From Pseudomonas gingeri (GTDB lineage: Bacteria > Pseudomonadota > Gammaproteobacteria > Pseudomonadales > Pseudomonadaceae): a DNA stretch of 64,000 nt. The stretch lies in contig NZ_JACAQA010000005.1 of assembly GCF_013385425.1 (NCBI RefSeq), positions 580,652 to 644,651 on the forward strand. The letters run 5' to 3'. Made by a program: the position numbers and the translations under genes. This document shows positions 1 to 9,410 of the stretch, piece by piece. The notes beneath the pieces were generated by a model, which was not told where the DNA came from, did no database searches, and saw nothing but the letters and a program-made list of their open reading frames with translations. Numbering within the stretch: position 1 is the stretch's first letter; each line of letters opens with the position of its first letter.

Positions 1-411
1 CAACAGCCCGGTTACCAGGCGAAATTGCTGTTCCCGGCAGAGGATGCACAGCCCTTGCAGGTTTATGCGGCCGCACCGAGCGAGTTGCCGCTGTTGCTGG
101 TGCTGCCCGACGGCACCTGGCGCAAGGCGCGCAAGATGCTCTACCTCAATCCATTGCTGGCGGCGTTGCCACGGGTGACGCTGGGGGCGGGGGCGGTGTC
201 GCGCTACCGATTGCGCAAGGCGCCGGAGCCGGGCGCGTTGTCGACGCTGGAGGCGATTGTCCAGGCGCTGGAAACCCTTGAGGCACCGGTTTCGTTCGCG
301 GCGTTGCTGCGGCCGTTCGAAGCACTGATCGAAGGGCAGATTCGGGCGATGGGTGAAGAGACTTTCCTGCGCAACCACGAAAAAAAACGCCCGGCAGTGC
401 CGGGCGATTGA
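1..411 (+). CDS. DTW-domain tRNA-uridine aminocarboxypropyltransferase, 5' end missing
   Basis: The open frame runs from the first base of the window to a TGA, so the N-terminus lies outside. The DTW-family signature is visible as DGTW in PDGTWRKARKM (about residues 39-49 of the visible part), followed by the C-terminal family motif YRLRK...LSTLEA. Members of this family (E. coli TapT/YfiP) transfer the 3-amino-3-carboxypropyl group of S-adenosylmethionine to uridine in tRNA. The last codons overlap a hairpin that serves the convergent neighbour as terminator. The family assignment is firm; equivalence to TapT rather than another DTW paralogue is inferred, because the catalytic N-terminal part cannot be seen. 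Confidence 0.82.
   Translation, partial: QQPGYQAKLLFPAEDAQPLQVYAAAPSELPLLLVLPDGTWRKARKMLYLNPLLAALPRVTLGAGAVSRYRLRKAPEPGALSTLEAIVQALETLEAPVSFAALLRPFEALIEGQIRAMGEETFLRNHEKKRPAVPGD
381..406 (-). terminator. Intrinsic terminator of the UPF0149 gene
   Basis: On the minus strand a 9-bp GC stem (388-396 paired with 398-406, tip bases unpaired in practice) is followed directly by seven T residues (381-387). It lies 25 nt past the stop codon of the gene at 431-1018. It sits inside the 3' end of the convergent DTW gene, where on the plus strand it has no T tract. Confidence 0.85.
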
Positions 412-430
412 GTTCATGCCGTCAGCCGAC

Positions 431-1018
431 TCAGTGATGACGTGGCTTGAGGATGGCCGGTTTTTCGTCCGGGGCGTTGCACAGCAGGTACAGCGCGGTC
501 AGGGCTTCCGGGATCTGTACGATCATGTCGTCCATCAGGTTGGCATCGGCGGCGATATCGGCGAACTCGGGTTGTTCGTCGAACAGGCCGGAACCGACCA
601 TGATCGGCAGGAGCATTTCGCTGACTTCGTCTTCGGCGGTTTCGAACCAGGCCTCTTCACGCAGGAACACGCCTTCCATGAAGCCGATGCACCAGCCGCG
701 CAGCTCGGAGTCGTCCGGGTCGTCGCCCAGGTCCAGGTCGCACGGCAGCTCGAATTCTTCATCGGACGCCAGCTGGCGAGCGATATGGGCCTTGAGCTGG
801 ATCAGCGTGGCTTCGATCTCTTCGCGCTGGGCGGCGTCGCTGTAGTGCGGCTCCTCGGCGAACAGGGCGTCGATCCATTCCCGATCGGGGACGATCTCGG
901 CGCAGATCGACAAGGCGGTCAGGTAGCCGTGGGCGGCGACATAGTCCAGCGCCTCTTCGTGCAGCTCGTCGGCGTCGAGGAAGGCTTGCAGGCGGGTGAG
1001 TTGCTCAGCGAAGGACAT
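431..1018 (-). CDS. YecA/YgfB family protein (UPF0149)
   Basis: This encodes a 195-residue acidic, helical protein of the UPF0149 (YecA/YgfB) family, with the family pattern GWCIGFMEG near residue 108 and a conserved C-terminal ALYLLCN segment. Its biochemical role is not settled; YgfB-type members modulate transcription and stress responses in some Pseudomonas. I start it at the ATG at 1018 because AAGG lies upstream at a reasonable distance and the homologous part begins with MSFAEQL; an in-frame ATG at 1087 would add 23 residues that look like leader sequence. It is divergent from recQ and ends in a strong intrinsic terminator. Confidence 0.8.
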   Translation of the reverse strand: MSFAEQLTRLQAFLDADELHEEALDYVAAHGYLTALSICAEIVPDREWIDALFAEEPHYSDAAQREEIEATLIQLKAHIARQLASDEEFELPCDLDLGDDPDDSELRGWCIGFMEGVFLREEAWFETAEDEVSEMLLPIMVGSGLFDEQPEFADIAADANLMDDMIVQIPEALTALYLLCNAPDEKPAILKPRHH

Positions 1019-1270
1019 TGAGGGGCTACCTTGGGAATAAACGATAAGCAATTCTAGGCGTTCTTGAGCCCTCAGGCCAGCAAGCACTGAATTCCCTTAA
1101 CCGACCGGCACCGCCCATTGCCGTCGGACGCTCGGGTATACTGCCGCGTTTTGTGATGCGCTGCTGACCCTCGGGGCCGCTGGGAAATGCCTGCTTACGG
1201 TTTTTTTCGTGAAAACGGTGAATCTTCAGCCAGCCTTTGAACAAGCGTTTCGATGATTTTTGGAGTGGTT

Positions 1271-3400
1271 ATGCTCGAACAGGCTCAACGCGTCCTCAAG
1301 GACATCTTCGGTTACGACAGCTTCCGTGGTCGCCAGGGTGCCATTATTGAGCGCGTGGCCAATGGTGGCGACGCCCTGGTGCTGATGCCGACCGGCGGCG
1401 GCAAGTCGCTGTGCTTCCAGGTTCCGGCGTTGCTGCGCGAGGGCCTGACGGTGGTGGTCTCGCCTTTGATCGCACTGATGGACGACCAGGTGGCGACCCT
1501 CGAGGAACTGGGCGTCGCTGCCGCGGCCTTGAACTCCACGCTGAGCGCCGAACAGCAACGTGACCTGGCGGCACGGATTCGTCGCGGTGAAGTGAAAATG
1601 CTCTACCTGGCCCCCGAGCGCCTGGTGCAGCCGCGTATGCTGTCGTTCCTGCAGAACCTCCAGATCGCCCTGTTCGCCATCGATGAAGCCCACTGCGTAT
1701 CGCAATGGGGCCACGACTTCCGTCCCGAGTACCTGCAACTCGGCCAGTTGGCCGAGCTGTTCCCGGATGTGCCGCGTATCGCCCTGACCGCCACGGCCGA
1801 CAAGCGGACCCGCGAAGAAATCGTCAATCGCCTGCATCTGCAGAATGCCGAGCGCTTCCTCTCCAGCTTCGACCGGCCGAATATCTTCTACCGCATCGTG
1901 CCCAAGGAGCAGCCGCGCAAGCAGCTGCTGGCGTTCCTTTCGCAGCGCCGCAGCGATGCCGGGATTGTCTATTGCCTCTCGCGCAAGAAGGTCGATGAAG
2001 TGGCCGCGATGCTTTGCGAGCAAGGCTATCCGGCGTTGCCTTACCACGCCGGGCTGGCCAGCGATGTGCGTGCCGCCAACCAGAAGCGCTTCCTCAACGA
2101 GGAAGGGCTGATCATGGTGGCGACCATTGCTTTCGGCATGGGCATCGACAAGTCCAACGTGCGCTTTGTCGCCCACCTGGATCTGCCCAAATCCCTGGAA
2201 GCCTACTACCAGGAAACCGGTCGGGCCGGCCGCGACGGCCTGCCGGCGGATGCCTGGATGGCCTATGGCTTGCAGGATGTGGTGATGCTCAAGCAGATGC
2301 TGCAGAACTCCGAAGGTGACGAGCGGCACAAGCGCCTGGAGCACCACAAGCTCGACGCCATGCTGGCCCTGTGTGAAGAAACCCGCTGCCGTCGCCAGAC
2401 CCTGCTGGCCTATTTCGATGAAGACATGCCGCAACCCTGTGGGCATTGCGACAACTGCGTCGATGGCGTGCAGACCTGGGACGCCACCGAACCGGCGCGC
2501 CAGGCGCTGTCGGCGATTTTCCGTACCGGCCAGCGGTATGGCGTCGGACACCTGGTGGATGTGCTGTTGGGCAAGGAAAACGACAAGGTGCGCAGTTTCG
2601 GTCATCAGCACCTGACGGTGTTCGGTGTCGGCAAGGCGCTGGCCGAAGGCGAATGGCGCACCCTGTTCCGCCAGCTGGTGGCCCGCGGGCTGGCCGATAT
2701 CGACCTGGAAGGCTACGGCGGCCTGCGTCTGAGCGATAGCTGCCGGCCCCTGCTCAAGGGCGAAGTGAGCCTGGAGCTGCGCCGCGACCTCAAGCCGCAG
2801 ACCACGGCCAAAAGTGTCTCCGCCAGCCCTGCCAGCCAGCTGGTGCGTGGCGAGGAGCGCGAACAGTGGGAAGCCCTGCGTGCCCTGCGGCGCAAGCTGG
2901 CCCAGGAACATGGCGTGCCGCCCTATGTCATCTTCCCCGACTCCACCTTGCTGGAAATGCTCCGCAGCCAGCCGACTTCCCTGGCGGAAATGGCCAAGGT
3001 CAGCGGTATCGGCGCGCGCAAGCTGGAGCGTTATGGCGAGGCGTTCCTCGAAGTCCTCGGCGGCGAGGCAGAAACCCCGAAAACCGTGGCCGATATCCGC
3101 CACGAACTGATCAGCCTGGCCCGGGCCGGTATGACGCCGTTGCAGATCGCCGGCCAGTTGCAGTGTTCGGAAAAGAATGTCTATACCTTGCTGGCCGAGG
3201 CCGTCGGCCGCCAGCAACTGTCGCTGGAGCAGGCGCTGGACTTGCCGGAGGATCTGCTGGGGGAAATCCAGGACGCCTTCCTCGACGGCGAAGGCGAATT
3301 GCCTCCGGTGACCGCGATTGCCGAACTGTTTGCCGGCCGTGTGCCGGAAGGGGTGCTGTACTGCGTGCGGGCCGCCTTGCAGGCGGAATTTGAAATGTGA
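1271..3400 (+). CDS. recQ: ATP-dependent DNA helicase RecQ
   Basis: RecQ is a 3'-5' helicase acting in recombination and replication-fork repair. The 709-residue product shows Walker A TGGGKS (residues 41-46), DEAH (138-141), the RecQ helicase C-terminal domain, a zinc site ending CGHCDNC near residue 400, a winged-helix RQC region, an HRDC domain ([13 protein letters not shown] near 535) and a C-terminal extension with a helix-turn-helix look. It is about 100 residues longer than E. coli RecQ, as is usual in Pseudomonas. I chose the ATG at 1271 (GGAG five to six bases upstream; protein begins MLEQAQRVL) over an in-frame ATG at 1253. The 250-bp divergent gap upstream includes a TATACT -10-like element at 1137-1142, but I could not match it to a -35. 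Confidence 0.97.
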   Translation: MLEQAQRVLKDIFGYDSFRGRQGAIIERVANGGDALVLMPTGGGKSLCFQVPALLREGLTVVVSPLIALMDDQVATLEELGVAAAALNSTLSAEQQRDLAARIRRGEVKMLYLAPERLVQPRMLSFLQNLQIALFAIDEAHCVSQWGHDFRPEYLQLGQLAELFPDVPRIALTATADKRTREEIVNRLHLQNAERFLSSFDRPNIFYRIVPKEQPRKQLLAFLSQRRSDAGIVYCLSRKKVDEVAAMLCEQGYPALPYHAGLASDVRAANQKRFLNEEGLIMVATIAFGMGIDKSNVRFVAHLDLPKSLEAYYQETGRAGRDGLPADAWMAYGLQDVVMLKQMLQNSEGDERHKRLEHHKLDAMLALCEETRCRRQTLLAYFDEDMPQPCGHCDNCVDGVQTWDATEPARQALSAIFRTGQRYGVGHLVDVLLGKENDKVRSFGHQHLTVFGVGKALAEGEWRTLFRQLVARGLADIDLEGYGGLRLSDSCRPLLKGEVSLELRRDLKPQTTAKSVSASPASQLVRGEEREQWEALRALRRKLAQEHGVPPYVIFPDSTLLEMLRSQPTSLAEMAKVSGIGARKLERYGEAFLEVLGGEAETPKTVADIRHELISLARAGMTPLQIAGQLQCSEKNVYTLLAEAVGRQQLSLEQALDLPEDLLGEIQDAFLDGEGELPPVTAIAELFAGRVPEGVLYCVRAALQAEFEM

Positions 3401-3494
3401 GGTCGGTATTGTCCCCGGTCACTGTCTTATTCACGACAAGTAACGATTCAGCGCTGAGCAAGCCTTGCCTCCGGGCATGGGTCATGCTTAGCTG

Positions 3495-3507
3495 ACTAAT
3501 AATTAGT
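3495..3507. promoter_or_regulatory. Palindromic MarR/SlyA-type operator candidate
   Basis: ACTAAT and ATTAGT form a perfect inverted repeat around one central A, in an AT-rich stretch 34 bp before the marR-family start codon. SlyA/MarR proteins typically bind AT-rich palindromes containing TTAG and CTAA half-sites and often repress their own gene. Autoregulation is inferred from position and symmetry. Confidence 0.5.
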
Positions 3508-3540
3508 TTTGTCTATTTTAAGTCTAACCCTGAGTGTTTT

Positions 3541-3975
3541 ATGCCGTTGACCGATGAACACCGTTTTGGCATGCAGTTGGCGCACATGTCGCGAGGCTGG
3601 CGTGCGGAACTGGATCGCCGTCTGGCGGGCCTGGGCTTGTCCCAGGCGCGCTGGCTGGTCTTGCTGCACCTGGCGCGTTTTACCGAGGCCCCGACCCAGC
3701 GCGAGCTGGCCCAGAGTGTGGGGGTTGAAGGGCCGACCCTGGCCCGTCTGCTCGACAGCCTGGAAACCCAGGGGCTGGTCCAGCGCCAGGCCGTGCTGGA
3801 AGACCGGCGGGCGAAGAAAATCGTCCTGAGTCCCTCGGCACGGCCCCTGATTGAACAGATCGAGACCATCGCCACTGCGTTGCGCCATGAGCTGTTCGTC
3901 GGTGTCGACGATGAAGAACTGAGGATCTGCATGCGGGTCCATAGCCGGATCCTGGCGAACCTGGAAAAATCTTGA
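3541..3975 (+). CDS. MarR/SlyA-family transcriptional regulator
   Basis: A 144-residue dimeric winged-helix regulator. The wHTH occupies about residues 30-105, with recognition helix around GVEGPTLARLLDSLE and the wing residues LEDRRAKKI, a classic MarR signature. The general pattern SQARWLVLLHLAR and the C-terminal dimerisation helices resemble SlyA-type members that sense small aromatic ligands or oxidants. The ligand cannot be read from sequence. It sits between recQ and the fimV-like gene in the same orientation, an arrangement also found in P. aeruginosa. A palindrome just upstream suggests autorepression. No good Shine-Dalgarno is visible before this ATG; the next in-frame ATG would cut into the family fold, so I keep 3541. 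Confidence 0.9.
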   Translation: MPLTDEHRFGMQLAHMSRGWRAELDRRLAGLGLSQARWLVLLHLARFTEAPTQRELAQSVGVEGPTLARLLDSLETQGLVQRQAVLEDRRAKKIVLSPSARPLIEQIETIATALRHELFVGVDDEELRICMRVHSRILANLEKS

Positions 3976-4036
3976 GGCATTCCCAGGCCGCCGGGCTTGG
4001 GAGTCCTCAGCGAGTTTGTAAAGCCTTCAACGAATT

Positions 4037-4065
4037 TTGATAGTCTTTGCGCCGCAGACTATAAG
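4037..4065 (+). promoter_or_regulatory. Sigma-70 promoter of the fimV-like gene
   Basis: TTGATA (4037-4042) and TATAAG (4060-4065) are separated by exactly 17 bp, each one base off consensus. The -35 to -10 region also contains the inverted repeat TAGTCT/AGACTA. A perfect 9-bp hairpin (4097-4105 with 4108-4116) falls in the predicted leader about 20 nt before the start codon and may affect translation or stability. Confidence 0.7.
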
Positions 4066-4137
4066 AGTTACTGGTTCTGTGTATTGTGTCGGTGTCCGGC
4101 CCGCGTGCGCGGGCCGTCACGCCAGTAAGGGATGCTC

Positions 4138-6384
4138 ATGCTCGAGAGTTTGCAGTCCGCGTTGCGGTGCTCCATTGGAAAATCCACCCTGAACCGGGCT
4201 CGCCTGTTGGCCGTGCTGGCCGGCGGGTTGTTGTATTCGGCGCTGGCCCCGGCCATGGGGTTGGGGGATATCACCCTGCATTCGGCGCTCAATCAGCCGT
4301 TGAACGCGGAAATCGCCTTGATCGAGCCGGGCGACCTGGCCGACGGCGAACTGTCGGTCAGCCTGGCAACACCCGAGGAGTTCGCCCGGGCGGGCGTCGA
4401 GCGGGTGTTCTTCCTCAATGACCTGCGCTTTACCCCTGTGCTGCGGGGCAACAGCAGTGTTATCCAGGTGCAGACCAACAAGCCGGTCAGCGAACCTTTT
4501 CTGAATTTCCTGGTGCAGGTCAACCGACCCAACGGGCGCCTGCTGCGCGAATACACCGTGCTGCTCGATCCGCCGGGCAACCTGCCGGCCGGTTACAACC
4601 TGCCTGCTCGCAGCGCTGCCCTTGAGCAACCGGCTTCGGTGGCGAATATCCCACCGCCGCCTGCGCTGCAAGGCAAACACTACACCGTGGTCAAGGGGGA
4701 TAACCCCTGGGTTATTGCCAAGCGACTGCGCGAAGCCGGCAGTCAGGCGTCGGTCAATGAATTGTCCCAGGGCATTCGTGCCCTGAATCCGGGCAGTGAC
4801 CGTTTGCGGGTCGGCCAGAGCCTGTTGTTGCCGGACGTCGCAGTGGTTGCGGCCCCGGCGTCTTCCGCTGCCCCGACCCTGGCCGCCGCGGCTACGGCCA
4901 CCGCGGCTGCCGCCACGCAGAATGCGGTTGCTGCCGTGACCGAGACAGCGCAAAACGCCGAGGAGCTGGCCAAGGCCGCCCTGGAAAACCAGCAGTTGCA
5001 GAAGACCGTCGAGGATCTGCAGGTCAGGTTGAAGGCGCAGGACGAGATGATTGCCAGCAGCCAGAAACAGGCCGTTGAACTGCAGACACAACTCGCGGAA
5101 CTCAAGACCAAGGCTGTTGCGCCGGCCCCCGCCGTGGTGGCCGCGCCAGTGGTAGCGCCGACACCGGCCGCCGAGACTGCCGATGGCCCGAACTGGCTGC
5201 TGTGGGGGGCGGTGCTGTTGCTGATCGCGCTGCTGGCCGTGGCCTTTATCCTGCGCCGCAACCGCCAGCAGGCTGAACAGGTGCCCGAGGCGGTACCTCC
5301 GGTGGCTCCGGTTCCGGAGCCGATGGTCAGCCGAGTGGTAACGCCGACCCCGCCGACCAAGCCGGCAACGCCCGCGTCGACGCGGGTCGAGCCGGTGGTG
5401 GCGCCGGTGGCCGCAGTGGCCTCGCGTCAGTCCAGCGAAGTGCCTGATGCCCTTGAAGGCGTGAGTATCTACATCGCCTATGGTCGCTTCAGCGAAGCGG
5501 CGGGCATTCTGCGCGAGGCCATGCTCAAGGAGCCCGAGCGCACGGACTTGCACCTGCGCTTGCTCGATGTGCTGGCCCAGCAGGGCGACAGTGCGGCTTA
5601 CGCAACGGAAGAGCGCAAGCTGCTGGAGGCCGGGTTCAGTGAGTCGGCCCTGCAGGAATTGCGCGCCAAGTATCCGAAACTGCAAAGCGCTGCCGCCACG
5701 CCACCCCAAGCTCCAGCCGCTGCGTCCCCGGTCGCCGTTCTGGCGGCGGCCGGCGCCGTGGCAGCGGTCGCGCCAGTACTGGCGGCACACTGGAAAGAGC
5801 CGGCTGAGGAGACGACTGCAACCGCCCCTGTAGCGGACAAGCCGCTGGAGGACGAATTCCAGCTCAACCTCGATGACCTGTCCATGGACGCCGACTGGGA
5901 CCTGGTCAGCCCGTTCGACAATACGCCCCATCCCCGCAGCAAGACCGCCGAAGAGCCGGTTTTGCCTGTCGAGCTGGAGCCTGAGCCCGAGCCGATCTTC
6001 ACCAAGAGCTTCAATGAGCTGCCGGAAGTGTTCGAGATGCCGGACGAGCAGTTCCTCAGCGATTTTTCCGAGCTTGAGTCAGAGCCTGTGCCCGCGCCTG
6101 TGGGCGAAGTGGAGTTGAGCCTGCCCGACGACGGGGACTCACTGGACGACGCGTTTCTCGATGGTTTCATGAGTGATTCCGAGCCCCTGGACATCGAGCC
6201 CCTGGAAGTCGACTTCGACAGCCTGGAGCGCGAGCAGGCTTCGGCCAGCAAGCTTGAGCAGGCGCAAACCTGCATCAATGTCGGCGACCTGGACCATGCC
6301 AGTCAACTGCTCCTCGAGCTGCTGCGCGAAGGCGATGAACCCCTGAAGCAGACGGCGCGCACCTTGCTCGCCAGTATTCGCTGA
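4138..6384 (+). CDS. FimV/HubP-like polar protein (paralogue)
   Basis: A 748-residue protein with FimV architecture: an N-terminal secretion segment (about residues 19-41), a FimV N-domain with the GLGDITLHSALNQPL start, a LysM-like peptidoglycan-binding region (HYTVVKGDNPWVIAKRL, about 178-235), an Ala-rich linker, a coiled coil (about 272-330), one transmembrane helix (about 352-372), a TPR-like stretch and a long acidic cytoplasmic tail ending in the FimV C-terminal helix pair. FimV/HubP proteins organise the cell pole for type IV pili, flagella and chemotaxis. The genomic position next to plpD differs from that of fimV proper (usually near asd/truA), so I treat this as a paralogue. The start at 4138 has AAGGGA at good spacing; an ATG at 4132 overlaps that Shine-Dalgarno. 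Confidence 0.85.
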   Translation: MLESLQSALRCSIGKSTLNRARLLAVLAGGLLYSALAPAMGLGDITLHSALNQPLNAEIALIEPGDLADGELSVSLATPEEFARAGVERVFFLNDLRFTPVLRGNSSVIQVQTNKPVSEPFLNFLVQVNRPNGRLLREYTVLLDPPGNLPAGYNLPARSAALEQPASVANIPPPPALQGKHYTVVKGDNPWVIAKRLREAGSQASVNELSQGIRALNPGSDRLRVGQSLLLPDVAVVAAPASSAAPTLAAAATATAAAATQNAVAAVTETAQNAEELAKAALENQQLQKTVEDLQVRLKAQDEMIASSQKQAVELQTQLAELKTKAVAPAPAVVAAPVVAPTPAAETADGPNWLLWGAVLLLIALLAVAFILRRNRQQAEQVPEAVPPVAPVPEPMVSRVVTPTPPTKPATPASTRVEPVVAPVAAVASRQSSEVPDALEGVSIYIAYGRFSEAAGILREAMLKEPERTDLHLRLLDVLAQQGDSAAYATEERKLLEAGFSESALQELRAKYPKLQSAAATPPQAPAAASPVAVLAAAGAVAAVAPVLAAHWKEPAEETTATAPVADKPLEDEFQLNLDDLSMDADWDLVSPFDNTPHPRSKTAEEPVLPVELEPEPEPIFTKSFNELPEVFEMPDEQFLSDFSELESEPVPAPVGEVELSLPDDGDSLDDAFLDGFMSDSEPLDIEPLEVDFDSLEREQASASKLEQAQTCINVGDLDHASQLLLELLREGDEPLKQTARTLLASIR

Positions 6385-6405
6385 TACGGCTCGCCCCTGG
6401 GAATA

Positions 6406-8598
6406 TCAGAAGGTCTGTCCCAGATTCAGGTACAGCGCCTTCTGATTGTCGTCATTGAGGCCATAGCTGAAGTTCAACGGCCCCAGTGGCGTATCGAAGC
6501 CCAGGAACACGCTGGCGGCATTGATGTAGCCGGTGTCGAATTGATTGTCGTTGTTCCAGGCCCGCCCGCGTTCCAGGGAGGCGCCGAGGTACAGGGGGAA
6601 ATCCAGCGGCAGGTAGGCCCGGGGTGTCAACCGGCGGTAATAGACCGCGCGCATCAGGCTGATGTTCTGCCCGGCAATCGAATCCTGGCGGAACCCCGAT
6701 AGCTGCCGTGCGCCCCCCAGCAGGAAACTCGAAGTGACCACTTCGGCGTCGTCCAGGGTACGTCCGTAGCGCCCCCCCAGGATCCAGGTATTCGGTCCCT
6801 GGCTCAGGGCCTTGTCCAGGGTGAACTCCCACTGCCGGTAGCGTTGGGTCGAACCCAGGCTCGGGTCGAACTCGCGCAGGGTCAGGTTGATGTTTTCCCC
6901 CGTGTGCGGGAAATAGACGTTGTCCAGCGAGTCGAAGGAGTATTTGAGCGCGTAGAAACCTTCGCTGAAACTCACCCGCGGCAGGCTGCGATCGCCGATC
7001 TTCACGTCGGCCTGGCCCCAGGCTTCGCCGATACCGAGACGGATCTCGCCGTTGTTGGCGATCTGGCGCCCGATGTTCAAGCCGAAGCCGTACCGTTCCA
7101 GGCGATATTCGGCAATCGGATCGTTATCCAGGGTCGCTTCCACATTCTGCGTTTGCAGGTTCACATAGGGCGCGACAAAGTAGCGCGAGCCGGTGTCCAG
7201 CGGTTGATAGAACTCGCTATAGAGATTCTGCTGATCGCCGATCTGGGCCCGGGTCAGCCACTCGCCGCCGAGGCTGTTGATGCCGTTGACCCGATAACTG
7301 GCGCCGAGATTGAAGGCGCTGTCGCCGCGCATGTCATCCGACAGGTTCAAGCCCAGGCGCAGGTAGTCGGTGCCGCTGCGTTTGCCCCGGGCGCTGATGA
7401 CCAGGGTGTGTTCCTGGCCCTTGCGCGCGACCCGGTATTGCACTTGCTCGAAGTAGTCCAGGCCGTAGAGAGTGCCCATGTCGATGCGCAGGCGCTCGAG
7501 GTCCAGCGGCTCGCCGAGGGGTTGGCGGATGTAATAGCGGATCACTGCGTCGCTGACCTTGGAGTCGTTCTCGATCCTGATCGTATTGATCACCGGGGTA
7601 CGTTGTTCGGGCGCACGGGCGGCGACCAGTTCGGCGTCGGGGTTGGGCGGCGAACGCAAGCCGGCCAGGCGCGCGTCGAGAATGCGCGTGGCGCGATAAC
7701 CGGCGTCGATGATGTCCTGGGCGCGGCCGAAGTCGGTGCTGCCGTAACTGGCCAGCGCCGGCTGGATCAGGATGTCATTGCGGTGCAGCGTGGCCAGCTG
7801 TTCTTCGGAGTTGCGCCGGGTCATCAGGGTGATCGACTGGTTGAGGACGTCGACCACGGTCGCCAGTTGTTTGCGTGAGCGCAGCGGGGTACCGATATCC
7901 ACCACAATGGCGATGTCGACGCCCATTTCGCGCACCACATCCAGCGGAATATTGTCGGTCATGCCGCCATCCACCAGCAGGCGCCCGTCCAGCTCGACCG
8001 GGGCGAATACCGCCGGGATCGACATGCTGGCGCGGACCACCTGGGGCAGGTGGCCGCGGCGGAACACGACTTTTTCGCCACTGGCGATATCGGTGGCAAC
8101 CGCGCGAAAGGGGATCGGCAGCTTGTCGAAGTCACGGGTGCCGCTGGCATGGGCTAGCGTGCTTTCCAGCAGCAAGGCCAGGTTCTGGCCCTGGATCACT
8201 CCCAGCGGCAGGCCCAGGCTGCCGTCGTCGCGGAAGCTGAGCTGCTGTTTGACCAGGAAATCGCGGTCATCCTGTTTACGCCGAAACGGGATGTCTTCCC
8301 GTGGCGGGGCGTCGGACAGCGCCTGTTTCCAGTCGATGCCCAGGGCGAGCTTTTCCAGCTCGTCGATCTTGTAGCCCGAGGCATACAGCCCGCCGATCAC
8401 CGCGCCCATGCTGGTGCCGGCGATGGCGTCGATCTTGATGCCCTGTTCTTCCAGGGCCTTGAGCACGCCGATATGGGCCAGGCCACGGGCGGCACCGCCG
8501 GACAGCACCAGGCCGATCTTCGGTCGCGGCGGTTCGGCGGCTTGCAGCGCCAGGGGCAGTAGACAGAGGAGCAGGCAGGACAACAGGCGGCGCATCAT
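6406..8598 (-). CDS. plpD: Type Vd secreted patatin-like lipase PlpD
   Basis: A 730-residue patatin phospholipase fused to a C-terminal Omp85-type barrel. Residues 1-20 form a Sec signal peptide. The patatin domain has the oxyanion loop SGGAARG (33-39), nucleophile Ser63 in GTSMG and catalytic Asp210 in DGG, completing a Ser-Asp dyad. A single POTRA-like domain (about residues 335-410) leads into a beta-barrel rich in alternating aromatic strands, ending in phenylalanine as outer membrane proteins do. This is the fused layout of the P. aeruginosa type Vd autotransporter PlpD. It converges on the fimV-like gene with 21 bp between stops, as in P. aeruginosa. Two adjacent ATGs (8598, 8595) are possible; the Shine-Dalgarno is weak for both. 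Confidence 0.93.
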   Translation of the reverse strand: MMRRLLSCLLLCLLPLALQAAEPPRPKIGLVLSGGAARGLAHIGVLKALEEQGIKIDAIAGTSMGAVIGGLYASGYKIDELEKLALGIDWKQALSDAPPREDIPFRRKQDDRDFLVKQQLSFRDDGSLGLPLGVIQGQNLALLLESTLAHASGTRDFDKLPIPFRAVATDIASGEKVVFRRGHLPQVVRASMSIPAVFAPVELDGRLLVDGGMTDNIPLDVVREMGVDIAIVVDIGTPLRSRKQLATVVDVLNQSITLMTRRNSEEQLATLHRNDILIQPALASYGSTDFGRAQDIIDAGYRATRILDARLAGLRSPPNPDAELVAARAPEQRTPVINTIRIENDSKVSDAVIRYYIRQPLGEPLDLERLRIDMGTLYGLDYFEQVQYRVARKGQEHTLVISARGKRSGTDYLRLGLNLSDDMRGDSAFNLGASYRVNGINSLGGEWLTRAQIGDQQNLYSEFYQPLDTGSRYFVAPYVNLQTQNVEATLDNDPIAEYRLERYGFGLNIGRQIANNGEIRLGIGEAWGQADVKIGDRSLPRVSFSEGFYALKYSFDSLDNVYFPHTGENINLTLREFDPSLGSTQRYRQWEFTLDKALSQGPNTWILGGRYGRTLDDAEVVTSSFLLGGARQLSGFRQDSIAGQNISLMRAVYYRRLTPRAYLPLDFPLYLGASLERGRAWNNDNQFDTGYINAASVFLGFDTPLGPLNFSYGLNDDNQKALYLNLGQTF

Positions 8599-8668
8599 GA
8601 TCTCGGGAGGGGCGATAAAAAGGCCGCTATTATAGCGACGACCTATTCTTCATGAGCCCGGTGCAATC

Positions 8669-8956
8669 ATGACCACACGTAAACCGCATATCGTCATCAC
8701 CTACTGCACCCAGTGCCAATGGCTGCTGCGTGCCGCCTGGCTGGCCCAGGAACTGCTCAGCACCTTCGCCGATGATCTCGGCCAGGTGGCCCTGGAGCCG
8801 GGGACCGGCGGAGTGTTCCGGATCACCTGCGACGAGGTGCAGATCTGGGAGCGCAAGGAGGACGGCGGCTTTCCCGAAGCCAAAGTCCTCAAGCAGCGGG
8901 TACGGGACCGGATCGACCCCGAGCGCGACCTCGGGCACAACGACCGGCCCCGCTAG
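8669..8956 (+). CDS. SelT/SelW/SelH family (Rdx) thioredoxin-like protein
   Basis: A 95-residue protein with the Rdx-family redox motif CTQC (Cys13-Cys16), the site where eukaryotic and some bacterial SelW proteins carry selenocysteine. Here both positions are cysteine codons. The family has a small thioredoxin-like fold and is implicated in thiol redox control; the partner is unknown. It is divergent from plpD, with only about 70 bp between the two starts, and convergent with the hydrophobic small protein downstream. Confidence 0.88.
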   Translation: MTTRKPHIVITYCTQCQWLLRAAWLAQELLSTFADDLGQVALEPGTGGVFRITCDEVQIWERKEDGGFPEAKVLKQRVRDRIDPERDLGHNDRPR

Positions 8957-8964
8957 GCGCGCCG

Positions 8965-9258
8965 TTACGACGGGCTCAGCTTCGACTTGATGAGCCCGAC
9001 GATGACCATCAGCACCCCACCGCCCACGCCACCGCTGGCAATGCTGCCGAGGATCGAGGTCAGGTCCAGTGCGCCGCTACCGCTGCCTACGCTGCCGTTG
9101 GTGAAGAGATCGAGCAACTGCCCGCCGAGACCGCCGCCGAGTATGCCGAGGATGGAATTGATGACCGGCCCCAGGTTGTATTTCTGCAGGACCGACCCGG
9201 CCACGTTACCGCCCACGGCGCCACTGATGGCTTGAATCAAAAGACTGACGATGTCCAT
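8965..9258 (-). CDS. Small glycine-rich hydrophobic protein
   Basis: I do not recognise a named family. The 97-residue product is strongly hydrophobic and rich in glycine and serine (GLGGQLL, GGVGGGV), with two likely membrane-associated stretches (about residues 3-50 and 66-90) and a short basic C-terminus. Codon use matches the neighbours and a clear GGAGG lies nine bases before the ATG, so it is very likely expressed. A 15-bp perfect palindrome lies 40 bp upstream of the start and may be its operator. A membrane-associated location is inferred. Confidence 0.72.
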   Translation of the reverse strand: MDIVSLLIQAISGAVGGNVAGSVLQKYNLGPVINSILGILGGGLGGQLLDLFTNGSVGSGSGALDLTSILGSIASGGVGGGVLMVIVGLIKSKLSPS

Positions 9259-9297
9259 GGATGAAACCCTCCAACATGTTGATGGGGAGGGCCGCTC

Positions 9298-9312
9298 GAA
9301 TCGAGTCGATTC
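9298..9312. promoter_or_regulatory. 15-bp perfect palindrome before the small hydrophobic gene
   Basis: GAATCGA and TCGATTC are mirrored about a central G, about 40 bp upstream (minus strand) of the start at 9258. The position suits an operator or a leader hairpin. The binding factor is unknown. Confidence 0.4.
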
Positions 9313-9410
9313 AGGGGGGAATCACTGCAGCTGTCGTCGAGAAACCCTGATCTCCGTGAACGACAGCAAACTGTTGCGGATGTCACCAGTATAGGCGGAT
9401 TGGGTTTTCG

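Noticed and set aside
1226..3217. 663-codon open frame antisense to recQ
   Set aside because: Product is His/Gln/Leu-rich with no family features and has no ribosome site. It mirrors a certain gene and is a GC-bias artefact.
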